A stretch of 45,354 bases of DNA. Origin: an uncultured Hyphomicrobiales bacterium (GTDB lineage Bacteria > Pseudomonadota > Alphaproteobacteria > Rhizobiales > Ancalomicrobiaceae). Under the pieces are notes generated by a model. It worked only from the letters and a program-made list of their open reading frames with translations. It was not told the DNA's origin and did no database searches. The stretch covers positions 1-45,354 of the forward strand of contig CAIYYN010000002.1 in the NCBI GenBank assembly GCA_903930435.1. Direction: 5' to 3'. Shown piece after piece: positions 25,018-33,901 of the stretch (position 1 is its first letter; each line of letters begins with the position of its first letter). Both the position numbers and the translations under genes were made by a program.

Positions 25018-25059
25018 TTGACCTTGCTCAAGGTCCGAGCCTGATCAATCGCTTATAGC
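25018..25059 (+). promoter_or_regulatory. FNR/FixK-type box and -10 element of the usp gene
   Basis: TTGA-CCTTGC-TCAA (25018-25031) fits the TTGA-N6-TCAA core of FNR/FixK operators, and it lies within the longer perfect palindrome GACCTTGCTCAAGGTC (25020-25035). A -10-like TATAGC is at 25054-25059. If the box is centred at -41.5, the transcript would start near 25066, which places this -10 element at exactly -12 to -7, as in class II FNR promoters. The predicted leader before the ATG at 25115 is about 50 bases. Confidence 0.6.
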
Positions 25060-25114
25060 TCTCCTTGCAACGCGCGAGACGGCATGGAAGCCGCCCGGTT
25101 GCAGGGAGATCACC

Positions 25115-25540
25115 ATGTTCTCGAAGATTCTTGTTCCCATCGATCCGAATGAAGCTGAATTTGCAGGCGTCGCCGTCGACCATGCGGCTGCGCTCGCCAA
25201 GCAGTCGAACGGCACCGTCCGGCTGGTTGGTGTCACGCCGATGTTGACCGGCTATGTCACTGAATTCCTGCCGGCCGATTACGATATTGTGGCCGAGCGA
25301 GACGCGCAGGAAAAACTCATCGTTCTGGCCAACATGGCAAAGGCGCATGGTGCGACAGCCGATACGGTCGTGCGCATCGGCAGCGTTTATACCGAAGTGA
25401 TTGAAGAGGCGAAGGATTGGGGTGCGGATCTCATCGTCGTCTCCTCGCACCGGCCGACCATGTCGACCTATTTCCTCGGCTCAAATGCCGCCCAGATCGT
25501 GCGTCACGCCATGTGCTCGGTGCTGGTGCTCCGGGAATAA
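25115..25540 (+). CDS. universal stress protein (UspA family)
   Basis: A 141-residue single-domain USP. It begins MFSKILVPIDPNEAEF, has the core helices and strands, and ends GADLIVVSSHRPTMSTYFLGSNAAQIVRHAMCSVLVLRE. The usual ATP-binding pattern G-x2-G-x9-G-S/T is altered: SSHRPTMSTYFLGSNA replaces the first glycines, so nucleotide binding is uncertain. GGAGATCACC precedes the ATG. Usp proteins often respond to low oxygen in rhizobia through FixK or FNR, and the upstream region carries such a box. It follows the mla operon after 114 bases but most likely has its own promoter. Confidence 0.9.
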   Translation: MFSKILVPIDPNEAEFAGVAVDHAAALAKQSNGTVRLVGVTPMLTGYVTEFLPADYDIVAERDAQEKLIVLANMAKAHGATADTVVRIGSVYTEVIEEAKDWGADLIVVSSHRPTMSTYFLGSNAAQIVRHAMCSVLVLRE

Positions 25541-25590
25541 AGGTCGTCTTGGTCGCAAGGCATGGGCATCGGTCGGTGACCGTGCCCCGA

Positions 25591-26763
25591 TCAGCGCGCG
25601 AGTTCCTTCACCGCGTGGTCGAGGCCTTCCAGGGTCAGCGGGAACATGCGTTGCGACAGGATGTTGCGCAGCATGATGGTGGACTGCGAATAAGGCCACA
25701 TGTGTTCCGGCGTCGGATTGAGCCAGACGCATTTGTCGTAGGTTTCGACCACGCGCTTCATCCAGACGACGCCCGCTTCCTCGTTGAAATGCTCGACTGA
25801 TCCGCCGGGATGGCTGATTTCATAGGGACTCATCGCGGCATCGCCCACGAAGATGACGCGGTAGTCCGGCCCGTACTTGTGCAGGATATCCCAGGTCGGG
25901 GTCCGCTCCGTATGGCGGCGGCGGTTGGATTTCCAGACGCCTTCGTAGAGGCAATTGTGGAAGTAGAAATACTCCAGCGTCTTGAATTCGGCCCGCGCCG
26001 CTGAAAACAATTCCTCGGAAATCTTGATGTGATCGTCCATCGATCCGCCGATGTCGAAAAAGACGAGCAACTTGACGGCATTGCGGCGTTCGGGGCGGAG
26101 TTTTACGTCGAGCCAGCCGCTGCGCGCCGTGGCATCGATGGTATGATCGAGGTCGAGTTCTTCAGCTGCTCCGGTTCGGGCGAAGTGACGCAGGCGTTTC
26201 AGCGCGACCTTGATATTGCGGGTGCCAAGCTCGACGGTGTCATCGAGATCGCGGAACTCCCGCCGGTCCCAGACCTTGACCGCGCGTCGGTGCCGGCTTT
26301 CCTCCTGGCCGATGCGGACGCCCTCCGGGTTATATCCGTAAGCGCCAAAGGGCGACGTGCCTGCCGTACCGATCCATTTCGAGCCGCCCTGATGGCGACC
26401 CTTCTGCTCTTCGAGCCGCTGCTTCAGCGTCTCCATCAGCTTGTCCCAGCCGCCGAGTGACTCGATGAGCGCCTTTTCCTCGTCGGTGAGATGCTTCTCG
26501 GCGAGCTTCTTCAGCCATTCCTCAGGGATTTCGGCGGTGAGATCCGACATCAGATCGAGGCCGCGAAACGTGTTGGCAAACACCCGGTCAAAGCGATCGA
26601 GGTTCTTCTCGTCCTTCACGAGCGTGGCGCGGGCGAGATAATAGAAATCTTCGACGCGCTTGTCCGCGAGGTCGGCGGCCATCGCCTCCATCAGCGACAG
26701 ATATTCGCGCAAGGATACCGGCAGGCCGGCTGCCTTCAGGTCAGTCAGAAACGACACCAGCAT
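25591..26763 (-). CDS. VWA domain protein, CoxE-like
   Basis: A 390-residue protein with an N-terminal helical region (MLVSFLTDLKAAGLPVSLREYLSLMEAM) and a C-terminal von Willebrand A domain (about 230-385). These proteins work with MoxR-type AAA ATPases, in the CO dehydrogenase system as CoxE with CoxD, to mature or remodel targets. The metal site DxSxS reads D237-I-G-G-S241, so the first Ser is Gly. The C-terminal TPEHMWPYSQSTIMLRNILSQRMFPLTLEGLDHAVKEL is typical of this group. A matching AAA gene is at 35.4-36.2 kb rather than next door. The start ATG at 26763 has GGTGA-like bases upstream. The target is unknown. Confidence 0.85.
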   Translation of the reverse strand: MLVSFLTDLKAAGLPVSLREYLSLMEAMAADLADKRVEDFYYLARATLVKDEKNLDRFDRVFANTFRGLDLMSDLTAEIPEEWLKKLAEKHLTDEEKALIESLGGWDKLMETLKQRLEEQKGRHQGGSKWIGTAGTSPFGAYGYNPEGVRIGQEESRHRRAVKVWDRREFRDLDDTVELGTRNIKVALKRLRHFARTGAAEELDLDHTIDATARSGWLDVKLRPERRNAVKLLVFFDIGGSMDDHIKISEELFSAARAEFKTLEYFYFHNCLYEGVWKSNRRRHTERTPTWDILHKYGPDYRVIFVGDAAMSPYEISHPGGSVEHFNEEAGVVWMKRVVETYDKCVWLNPTPEHMWPYSQSTIMLRNILSQRMFPLTLEGLDHAVKELAR

Positions 26764-26853
26764 CAGGTCACCCCAGGGATCAGTGGCGATGATGCTAGCG
26801 CGCGTGCGTCAAACCGGCAATCGATGTTCGTCGAGCGGGCGAGCCTGATCCGG

Positions 26854-27174
26854 TCAGCCCTGCTTTTCGGGGGTCCGAACGATCAGACCATCCATCGCAG
26901 CCGTGATCTTGATCTGGCAGGACAGGCGCGACTCCGGCTTCACGTTGGATGCAAAATCCAGCATGTCTTCTTCCATCGGCTCGGGCTTGCCGACAACCGT
27001 TGTCCAGGCATCATCGACATAGACGTGGCAGGTGGCACAGGCGCAGGCACCGCCGCATTCGGCTTCAATGCCGGGGATCAGGTTCCGGACCGCAACTTCC
27101 ATGACGGTCGAACCGACCGAGGCCTCGACGGTCTGTGATTTGCCATCGAACGCGACATAAGTGATCTTGGGCAT
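26854..27174 (-). CDS. 2Fe-2S ferredoxin (adrenodoxin type)
   Basis: Small electron carrier of 106 residues. The cluster ligands follow the adrenodoxin pattern C-x5-C-x2-C-x36-C: Cys40, Cys46, Cys49 in [19 protein letters not shown] and Cys86 in RLSCQI. An additional Cys44 lies within the loop. [12 protein letters not shown] (64-75) corresponds to the acidic partner-binding helix of this family. Such ferredoxins pass electrons to cytochromes P450, or support Fe-S cluster assembly. The reductase and partner are not in this window. It is 90 bases upstream of the VWA gene on the same strand, but not obviously related to it. Confidence 0.93.
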   Translation of the reverse strand: MPKITYVAFDGKSQTVEASVGSTVMEVAVRNLIPGIEAECGGACACATCHVYVDDAWTTVVGKPEPMEEDMLDFASNVKPESRLSCQIKITAAMDGLIVRTPEKQG

Positions 27175-27333
27175 AGGCTGACAATCCGTGTTTTTGGCCG
27201 GTGGTCTCTGACGCGAGACGCTGATCAGCCCGGAATAGACGGTTCCACCAACACGTCAAGCCTTGATGTGCAGCAATTCGCGCAGAGCTGCGCAGCGGCG
27301 ACAAGATTGGTCAGCCCGCGACATGGGGGGCGT

Positions 27334-27714
27334 TCAATCGATGATATCGATAATGAAATGATTGGCGATGTCGACGGCCCGGCTCAGGTCGGTCAGCGGA
27401 CCGATCACGTCCTGGCCGGTCGTTGCGGCGATTTCAACGGCTTCGGCGCAGTCGGCGACACCGGAAGCGCCGATCGCGCGGGCAGACCCCTTCAGCTTGT
27501 GCGCGGCCTCGAAACAGGCCTGCGAGGTTGTCGCACTGCTGATCCGGGCGATCTGGACAGTCGATTGATGCAGGAAAAGGCGAAGAACTTCGGTTTCGAG
27601 GTCTTTATTGCCTTGCGTCTGGAGAGCCAGATGCACAAGATCTACCGGACGAGGATGCAGCATGATCGAAGGCATCGGCATTGCTAGGGCTGCGGATTGG
27701 GTCATCTGTCTCAT
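27334..27714 (-). CDS. Hpt domain protein
   Basis: A 126-residue histidine phosphotransfer protein. The phospho-acceptor His72 is in AAHKLKGSARAIGA, the standard Hpt motif, and the rest predicts a four-helix bundle. Hpt proteins relay phosphoryl groups between receiver domains. ChpT, the phosphotransferase for CtrA, is larger and dimeric, so this is a different relay. The partner kinase is not in this window. The first 20 residues (MRQMTQSAALAMPMPSIMLH) are poorly conserved in this family; translation may start at Met4 (27705) or downstream. It is on the minus strand and is divergent from the giant gene across a 644-base gap. Confidence 0.82.
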   Translation of the reverse strand: MRQMTQSAALAMPMPSIMLHPRPVDLVHLALQTQGNKDLETEVLRLFLHQSTVQIARISSATTSQACFEAAHKLKGSARAIGASGVADCAEAVEIAATTGQDVIGPLTDLSRAVDIANHFIIDIID

Positions 27715-28358
27715 CTCGCGTTCTGCTTGCTGTCGTTAAATGCAGGATCGAGCATACTGAGTAACATGAGGTTAAATCTGGCGGATTGATCGCTATTAGG
27801 GTTATCGAATGGTCAAGCCGCATTCCGGGAGGCGCCTGGGCAGGCAACATGTTTCTGAGGCGGCGAAGCTGTTTGCCTCGACTTTGCCTTGTTTTTCCGG
27901 CTGCTGATGGCTCGAAAACCGGCACATCATGCTGACCCGGCCTTGACTCGAAAAACAGCAAAGGGCAGGTCGAATCGGTCGTCGTTAACGATGTTTCGGG
28001 AAAAGCTGCCCAAGAGGTTTCAACTTCGTTAATGGTTCGGTACCATGTGGTCGTCTAAAGAGCGAAAACTGGACGGAAAGTGCGGTTTTCAACGACACGA
28101 CCTGACGATTTCAAGGCGCCTGGAACACGCTTTGTGGATCGCCGGGACCAGATGCGGAAAAAGCCCTGTCAATTGACGTGGGATTTTCCGGGGAATTCAA
28201 GGTTTCTGTCGAAGATCTGGCAGTATTTTATCTGCTGCGACCTTCGATTTACAGTGGCTCCGGCCTGGGGTCAGGGATGCGCCGATCAAATGGCGCAGAG
28301 ACTGGCAAGGACTGGGCGACCGACAGGTTTTTCGTACGGACGCGAGGCGTGAACGATC
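27715..28358. other. Long intergenic region between the Hpt gene and the giant helical-protein gene
   Basis: A 644-base segment with no credible gene. An open frame from a GTG at 28080 lacks protein features. TTAA-containing sequences cluster at 27983-27990 (CGTTAACG) and 28027-28036 (CGTTAATGGT). The second occurs again upstream of flgE and in the flagellar gap near 43.5 kb, and resembles half-sites of the cell-cycle regulator CtrA. The leader between these sites and the giant gene's ATG is about 320 bases. Confidence 0.4.
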
Positions 28359-31300
28359 ATGGCGACACAACCCACGAAGGCTAGCGAAGCAGCGGAAGCC
28401 GCTCTTTCTGCCGTCGAAGAGGCCCTGAGGCTGGATTTTGGTGGCCCGGAAGAGGCAACCAAGCCTGCCGCTCCAGCCGCGACTGCGCCGGTCCCCCCGC
28501 CGATGACCGCCCCGCCATTGGCCGCGCCGCGTCGCGAAGAGGTGACCACAACACGAAGCCGTCAGGTCACAAGCCAGCGCAGCAGCCAGCCGGAACCCCC
28601 GGTTTCTGACACGACCTCATCGACAAGGGGTGCGTCTCGCACTGCCGAGCCGCTTCTGGTGCCGCCGCAACCGGCCAATGAGCCGGAAGCCATGTCAGTC
28701 GCGCTGCCGGGAACAACAGGCCGGACCGCTGCCAACGATGATCGCATTTCCTCAAATTCCATCCTGAATGCGCTGAATGCCCGTCCCTCGCCGATGCCCT
28801 ACTGGATCGCGTTGATTGCGTCGATCGTCTGGGTCGGTGCCAGCGTCGCCTATGGCATTCTGTCGCTTGGTGGATCTGCCACGGCCATGCTGTCGTTGCT
28901 GGCATCGCCTATGCTCGCCTGGGTACTTGGCGGTGTCGTCATTCCGCCCGTATTCTTTTTCATCTTTGCCATGATGATCTGGCGTGGTCAGGAGATGCGG
29001 ATTGCGTCGCGGACCATGGCCGAGATCGCGATCCGGCTTGCCGAGCCGGAAGCCAATGCGCGCGAGTCCGTCGCCTCGATTGGTCACGCCATCCGTCGGG
29101 AGATGACAGCACTCGGCGAGGGGCTGGACAAGGCCGTGATGCGGGCAAGCGAACTCGAAGTGCTTGTGCATAACGAGGTCTCGTCTCTGGCACGCGCCTA
29201 TTCCGACAACGAACTCAAGGTGCGCGGTCTGATCGAGGAACTCGTCAGCGAGCGCGAATCCATCGTGAACAATGCCGAGCGCATTCGCTCGACCCTGTCG
29301 GGCACGCATGAGTCCATCGCAAATGATCTGCGCCTCGCACAGGCTCAGGTGATCGAGACGGTTGAAGAGGCATCACTCCGCCTGACCTCGGTCATCGGTA
29401 GCAAGGGCGCCGAAGTGACGCAGGAAATCGATCGGTCAGCAGAACTCATCATGCGATCGCTGACCGAGGTGAGCGCAGACGTGGCTGAGCGGATCAATAT
29501 CGCCGGCAATATTGTCGCTGACACACTGACCATCGAAGGCTCCAAGATCAGCGACACGCTGATGCTGAACGTGAACAATCTTGCCAATTCGATGGGTGAC
29601 AAGACCGCTGGCTTGCAGGAAGCGGTTCTGCGCGCAAGCAACGAATTGCTCGATGGATTGGCCGAACGCGAGGCCAATCTGACGAATGTCTTGCAACGCA
29701 CCTCTGCGACACTGGTGGATACGCTGAACGAGCGTTCGGCCTACGTCAGTGACGCCTTCGCAACGACCGGGGCGAACCTGATCGATACATTGAGCGACCG
29801 CTCACTTGCCGTCAATTCGACGCTTGAGAGCATGGGCGCGGGCCTGATTGACCGCTTCTCCGAAACCGGCGAGCAGTTGGTCGCGACACTCTCCGACCGT
29901 TCGTCAAGCGTGAACGCAACGCTGGGCCTGACGGGAGCCACGCTCGTCGATACCCTGATCGAGCGCTCCGCTTCGGTCAACGAAGCCTTGACGCGCACTG
30001 GCAACCAGCTGATCGAGAAGTTGTCTGAGCAGTCTGAGGACGTGACTTCATCCCTGATCAAGACCGGCGATCAGGTCATCGAAACCCTGGCATCCAGGTC
30101 AACGGCGATTGCCAGCAGCTTCTCGTCCAAGGCAGAAAGCCTCGTCGAGCTGTTGACTGCCAGCACTGCGTCAGTCTCGGATGCGATTTCGACGACTGGC
30201 CTCGCCATGATCGATCAGTTGACCGACCGGGCGACGGTCCTCAACGATACGTTCGGGCAAACCGGCGCCAGCCTGATCGAAACACTGGACCAGACGGGAA
30301 CGGGCATTGTCGATCAGCTGAATGGCACAGGCTCAAGTCTCGTCAATGCCTTCAGTGAAACCGGATCCACGGTGATCGGCACGCTCAACGAGACCGGTGC
30401 GAACATTGTCACGGCGATCAGCCAGAACAATGCAACCCTGGCCGAAACCGTTACGGCAACGGGACGTGCCGTGGTCGAGGAGATCCAGCTGGCTGGAAAC
30501 GACGCAGGCAACAGCCTTGCCCGCACCTCCGCGACCGTTGTCGACACGTTGAACAGCACCGCTGGCAACGTCGGCATGGCGATCGTGGAGACGACATCGA
30601 AGCTGGTCACGTCGTTGCAGACGACCCATTCGCAGATCGCGGAAACCATCGCCTTGCGCGGTGACGAATTGTCCACTCGCCTCGGCGCGACCACTGATCG
30701 CATGTATGACGCGGTTGTGGTTCAGGGCGGTCGGATCGAAGCCAGCCTCGCTGAAACAGCCGAGATGCTGGATCGCACGATTGATGCCCGTGCAACCGCG
30801 TTCCATGATCACCTGCAGGCATCCTTGTCTGGCATTGGAGCCGAACTGGAAATCCGAACGACGGATCTGGCCGACCGCCTGCATGCGGCCGGAACCGAGG
30901 CGTCCCGCGCGATCACCAACGAGGGCATCCGCGTCAATGAAAGCGTTTCGGTTGCGGCGTCTCGCCTGACCGATACGCTGACGACGCGCGGCAATGCGCT
31001 CACCGATGAACTGGCCAGCGGCCTCAACACGCTGGAGGATATTGTCAACATTCGCGCTGGTAACGTCGTGGCGGTTCTTGGTCAGCGGACGGAGGACATG
31101 CGCGCGCTGTTGGAAGCCCGCCTTGGCCAGGTCGACACGACCCTCCTCACGCGCACGACAGCGCTCGCCGACGCCTTGCAGGCACGCACCGATCAGCTCG
31201 GCGAAACCATCGAGGCACGCACCGCGAGCCTCAGCTCCGCGCTCGACGCCAAGATTGCGCACTTCGGCATCTCGCTGGACAGCAAGGCAGACGATGTCGG

Positions 31301-33839
31301 CAAGCAATTGCAGGCACGCGCGATCGACTTTGAAAACACCGTGGCAAACCGCGTCGACAAGGTGGCCATCACCTTTGCCGAACGCACCGATGCCTTCAAC
31401 ACGACCATCGAGACCCGCACCCAGAAGATCGAGGAAGCCCTTGATCAGCGCGCTCGCCAGATCGCCGAAACCCTCATCGACCGGACCCGCGATATCGCGC
31501 GGACGTTCAATGAGGGTCAGGCAATCGTCACCGCGACCTTCGATACGAGAATGGGTGAATTCACCCAGGCGCTCGGACGCAAGGCTGGCGAGGTGACCGA
31601 CCAGATCGGCGGACGTGTCAACGACATGAACGCAACGCTTGGCAGTCGCCTGCAGGAATTGTCCGACGTACTGGAAAATCGGGCTGGCAATCTTGATCGG
31701 ATGCTCAAGGAGCGGCTCAGCTCCATTGGCGCGACCCTTGGTCAGGAAGCTGAAAAGGCGCGTCAGGGTGTCATGCGCAGCATGTCGGAAGCGACACTGG
31801 AAATCACGGCCAAGAGCGACGATGCACGCCGTGTCCTGACGCAGGCCGCCCAGGAAGTCGTCGAGCAGTACGAACGCGTCCATTTGGTGGCTACGAACCT
31901 GTCGGAGCAGAGCGACAAGCTCGGGGCAATCGATGCCCGTCTTGGCGAGGCGCGCGATCTGCTGGTCGAGGCGCTGGATCGCAAGGGTCGCGACATCACC
32001 GAAGCTGTTGCCCGTCAAGGCATCGATACGGCCCGTGCGCTTGAGGAAAAGTCAAGGCTGGTGGTCGAATCTGCCGCCCAGGCTCGCGAAGACGTCGTCA
32101 GCAGCCTTGCGCTGGCCAGCGATCAGGCTGTGACCAGTATCATCGTTGCCAACGAACAGCTTGTCGGCAGCATCGAGCAAGCCAGCCAGTCGGCAGTTGC
32201 CAAGATGTCGGAAGCCAACGAGGAGGTCGCAACAACCGTTTCCTCCGCAAGCGACAAGGCGATCCTGAATGTAGCAGCCGCAAATCAGCGGATCACCGCC
32301 GATATGAGTGGCCTCTTGGATCGTCTGGGCCAGGCCAACATGGTGCTGCAATCGATCATGACCCGCTCGGGCGAAAGCCTCACCGAGATCGAACAGAACC
32401 TTTTGCGCCAGTCGACCGACATGCAGCAGTATGTCGAGAAGATCATGTTCGATACGCGTCAGGCGTCGGACACCCTATCGAGCGAAGCGGGAGCGCTGCG
32501 CGTCATCAGCCAGGAAGTTCTGGCAGATATCAACCAGCTCACCGGTGGATTCGGCGAAAAGGCGGCTCGCCTGCAGGAAGCCACCCGCGCAATCGACGTG
32601 GCGAACCGGCTGCTGGAAACCACCATCACCGAGCGGGCACGTGCGCTTGCGGAGTTGACCGTGCAGATTGGCGACCGGACCGAAACCGTCGACAGCCTGA
32701 TGCGCTCGTTCACGAGCCTGATCGGCGATACGCTGACGGCTGCTGAAGTCCGGGCCCGCGAAGTGGGTGCCACGTTGAGTGCTGGTGCCGAAACCGCGGT
32801 ACGCAATGTTGTCGGCCAGCTCTCCACGTTCCGCAACTTGACTGCTGCTGAAAGCGAAAAGGCTGCCCAGGAACTGCGTCAGGCCCAGGAAGCCGTGATC
32901 GCCGAGATGGCGCGTTCCGTGACCGAGACGACTCTGCGCTTTGCGGATGCGACCGACAAGATGCGTGAAGCCGCGCGCATGATGCAGACAGAACTGGACG
33001 CGACCCGCAACGAACTGAAGCGCGGCGTGTTCGAGCTGCCGCGCGAGGCAGAGGAATCCACCGCTGCGCTTCGCAAGGTTGTCACCGATCAGTTGAAGGC
33101 ACTCAGCGAACTCTCCAGCCTCGCTGGCAAGCAGAATGCGGCAATGGATGTGTCGCGCTCGGTCGTTGCGCGCTCATCGGGAGGACGAGCCGTCGAGGCG
33201 CCGGTCAATGACGTCAGGACGGCCGAACCTTCGCGTCGTGGACCGACTGAGCCCGACCAATCTGCGCGCCGTGCGCTCGTGTCGTCCGAGCCAACACCAC
33301 GTGGCGGTCGGGATGCAAACTCCGAGCGGGCGACCCGTGAAGTTGCCGCAGGTGTCGATCGTGCGCTGCGCGGTGACGCTGAGGCGAGTGGTCAACGCGG
33401 CTGGGTGGCTGATCTGCTGAAGCGGGCGTCGAATGACGAACCGCAGACGCCGAGCGGATCGGGTCATCCGGCGCGTGCCGAGCGTGCGCCTCACCATATC
33501 GTCGAGAGCCTCAACTCGCTCTCCGTCGACATCGCACGCGCCATCGATGACGAAGCCTTCCTTGATCTCTGGGAACGCTACAAGCGTGGCGAACGCAATG
33601 TGTTCACACGTCGCCTGTACACGTTGCCGGGCCAGCAGACGTTTGAGGAAATCCGCCGCAAGTATTCGCGTGAAAGCGAGTTCCGGGCTGCCGTGGATCG
33701 CTACATCGATGACTTCGAGCAACTGCTCGCCGACGTCGCCCGCACCGACCGCGATAATGTCATGTCGCAGTCCTACCTGACGTCCGACACGGGCAAGGTG
33801 TATACATTGCTGGCTCACGCATCGGGTCATCTCGACTGA
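28359..33839 (+). CDS. giant hendecad-repeat membrane-anchored protein, GPR/RgsE-like (growth-pole ring)
   Basis: An 1826-residue protein. Residues 1-145 are Pro/Ala/Ser-rich and probably disordered. Two hydrophobic segments (about 148-169 and 177-207) form a membrane hairpin. From residue 300 to 1168 the chain is 79 consecutive 11-residue units with no insertion or deletion, hydrophobic mostly at unit positions 3 and 10, e.g. DQLNGTGSSLV, NAFSETGSTVI, GTLNETGANIV. Coiled coil continues to about 1600, then a Ser/Arg/Glu-rich linker and a conserved-looking C-terminal domain (about 1710-1826, with FEEIRRKYSRESEFRAAVDRYIDDFE). Size, membrane hairpin near the N-terminus and apolipoprotein-like repeats match GPR of Agrobacterium and RgsE of Sinorhizobium, which organise polar growth. 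Homology is inferred from architecture, not alignment. Confidence 0.75.
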   Translation: MATQPTKASEAAEAALSAVEEALRLDFGGPEEATKPAAPAATAPVPPPMTAPPLAAPRREEVTTTRSRQVTSQRSSQPEPPVSDTTSSTRGASRTAEPLLVPPQPANEPEAMSVALPGTTGRTAANDDRISSNSILNALNARPSPMPYWIALIASIVWVGASVAYGILSLGGSATAMLSLLASPMLAWVLGGVVIPPVFFFIFAMMIWRGQEMRIASRTMAEIAIRLAEPEANARESVASIGHAIRREMTALGEGLDKAVMRASELEVLVHNEVSSLARAYSDNELKVRGLIEELVSERESIVNNAERIRSTLSGTHESIANDLRLAQAQVIETVEEASLRLTSVIGSKGAEVTQEIDRSAELIMRSLTEVSADVAERINIAGNIVADTLTIEGSKISDTLMLNVNNLANSMGDKTAGLQEAVLRASNELLDGLAEREANLTNVLQRTSATLVDTLNERSAYVSDAFATTGANLIDTLSDRSLAVNSTLESMGAGLIDRFSETGEQLVATLSDRSSSVNATLGLTGATLVDTLIERSASVNEALTRTGNQLIEKLSEQSEDVTSSLIKTGDQVIETLASRSTAIASSFSSKAESLVELLTASTASVSDAISTTGLAMIDQLTDRATVLNDTFGQTGASLIETLDQTGTGIVDQLNGTGSSLVNAFSETGSTVIGTLNETGANIVTAISQNNATLAETVTATGRAVVEEIQLAGNDAGNSLARTSATVVDTLNSTAGNVGMAIVETTSKLVTSLQTTHSQIAETIALRGDELSTRLGATTDRMYDAVVVQGGRIEASLAETAEMLDRTIDARATAFHDHLQASLSGIGAELEIRTTDLADRLHAAGTEASRAITNEGIRVNESVSVAASRLTDTLTTRGNALTDELASGLNTLEDIVNIRAGNVVAVLGQRTEDMRALLEARLGQVDTTLLTRTTALADALQARTDQLGETIEARTASLSSALDAKIAHFGISLDSKADDVGKQLQARAIDFENTVANRVDKVAITFAERTDAFNTTIETRTQKIEEALDQRARQIAETLIDRTRDIARTFNEGQAIVTATFDTRMGEFTQALGRKAGEVTDQIGGRVNDMNATLGSRLQELSDVLENRAGNLDRMLKERLSSIGATLGQEAEKARQGVMRSMSEATLEITAKSDDARRVLTQAAQEVVEQYERVHLVATNLSEQSDKLGAIDARLGEARDLLVEALDRKGRDITEAVARQGIDTARALEEKSRLVVESAAQAREDVVSSLALASDQAVTSIIVANEQLVGSIEQASQSAVAKMSEANEEVATTVSSASDKAILNVAAANQRITADMSGLLDRLGQANMVLQSIMTRSGESLTEIEQNLLRQSTDMQQYVEKIMFDTRQASDTLSSEAGALRVISQEVLADINQLTGGFGEKAARLQEATRAIDVANRLLETTITERARALAELTVQIGDRTETVDSLMRSFTSLIGDTLTAAEVRAREVGATLSAGAETAVRNVVGQLSTFRNLTAAESEKAAQELRQAQEAVIAEMARSVTETTLRFADATDKMREAARMMQTELDATRNELKRGVFELPREAEESTAALRKVVTDQLKALSELSSLAGKQNAAMDVSRSVVARSSGGRAVEAPVNDVRTAEPSRRGPTEPDQSARRALVSSEPTPRGGRDANSERATREVAAGVDRALRGDAEASGQRGWVADLLKRASNDEPQTPSGSGHPARAERAPHHIVESLNSLSVDIARAIDDEAFLDLWERYKRGERNVFTRRLYTLPGQQTFEEIRRKYSRESEFRAAVDRYIDDFEQLLADVARTDRDNVMSQSYLTSDTGKVYTLLAHASGHLD
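29256..31862 (+). repeat. 79 uninterrupted hendecads (11-residue units) within the giant gene
   Basis: Residues 300-1168 divide exactly into 79 units of 11. Between residues 454 and 640 the pattern is often doubled, with 22-residue units starting D/E-x-L and ending near TGxxL-I/V. From 641 the units alternate in single 11s. Hendecads give a nearly straight amphipathic helix, as in apolipoproteins; at 1.5 A per residue the array would span about 130 nm if fully helical. Confidence 0.9.
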
Positions 33840-33867
33840 GAGTGTCCTGAAGCTCCAGTTTAGACTC

Positions 33868-33901
33868 AACGCGAGGGACCCAAATCCCTCGCGTTTTTGT
33901 T
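33868..33901 (+). terminator. Intrinsic terminator of the giant gene
   Basis: A perfect 11-bp stem AACGCGAGGGA/TCCCTCGCGTT (33868-33878 and 33885-33895) with a CCCAAA loop is followed directly by TTTTTGTTG. It begins 29 bases after the stop codon. This is a classic Rho-independent terminator. Confidence 0.95.

Noticed and set aside
28080-28352. Small frame in the leader of the giant gene
   Set aside because: GTG start without a ribosome binding site, no hydrophobic or helical pattern, more probably untranslated leader.
29718-30476. Possible CRISPR or DNA tandem repeat in the giant gene
   Set aside because: The repetition is at the protein level (11 and 22 residues) with diverged codons, in one long open frame; no spacers or identical DNA repeats are seen.
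30333-32018. 561-codon antisense frame inside the giant gene
   Set aside because: It mirrors the repeat composition of the sense protein and lacks a domain or ribosome binding site.
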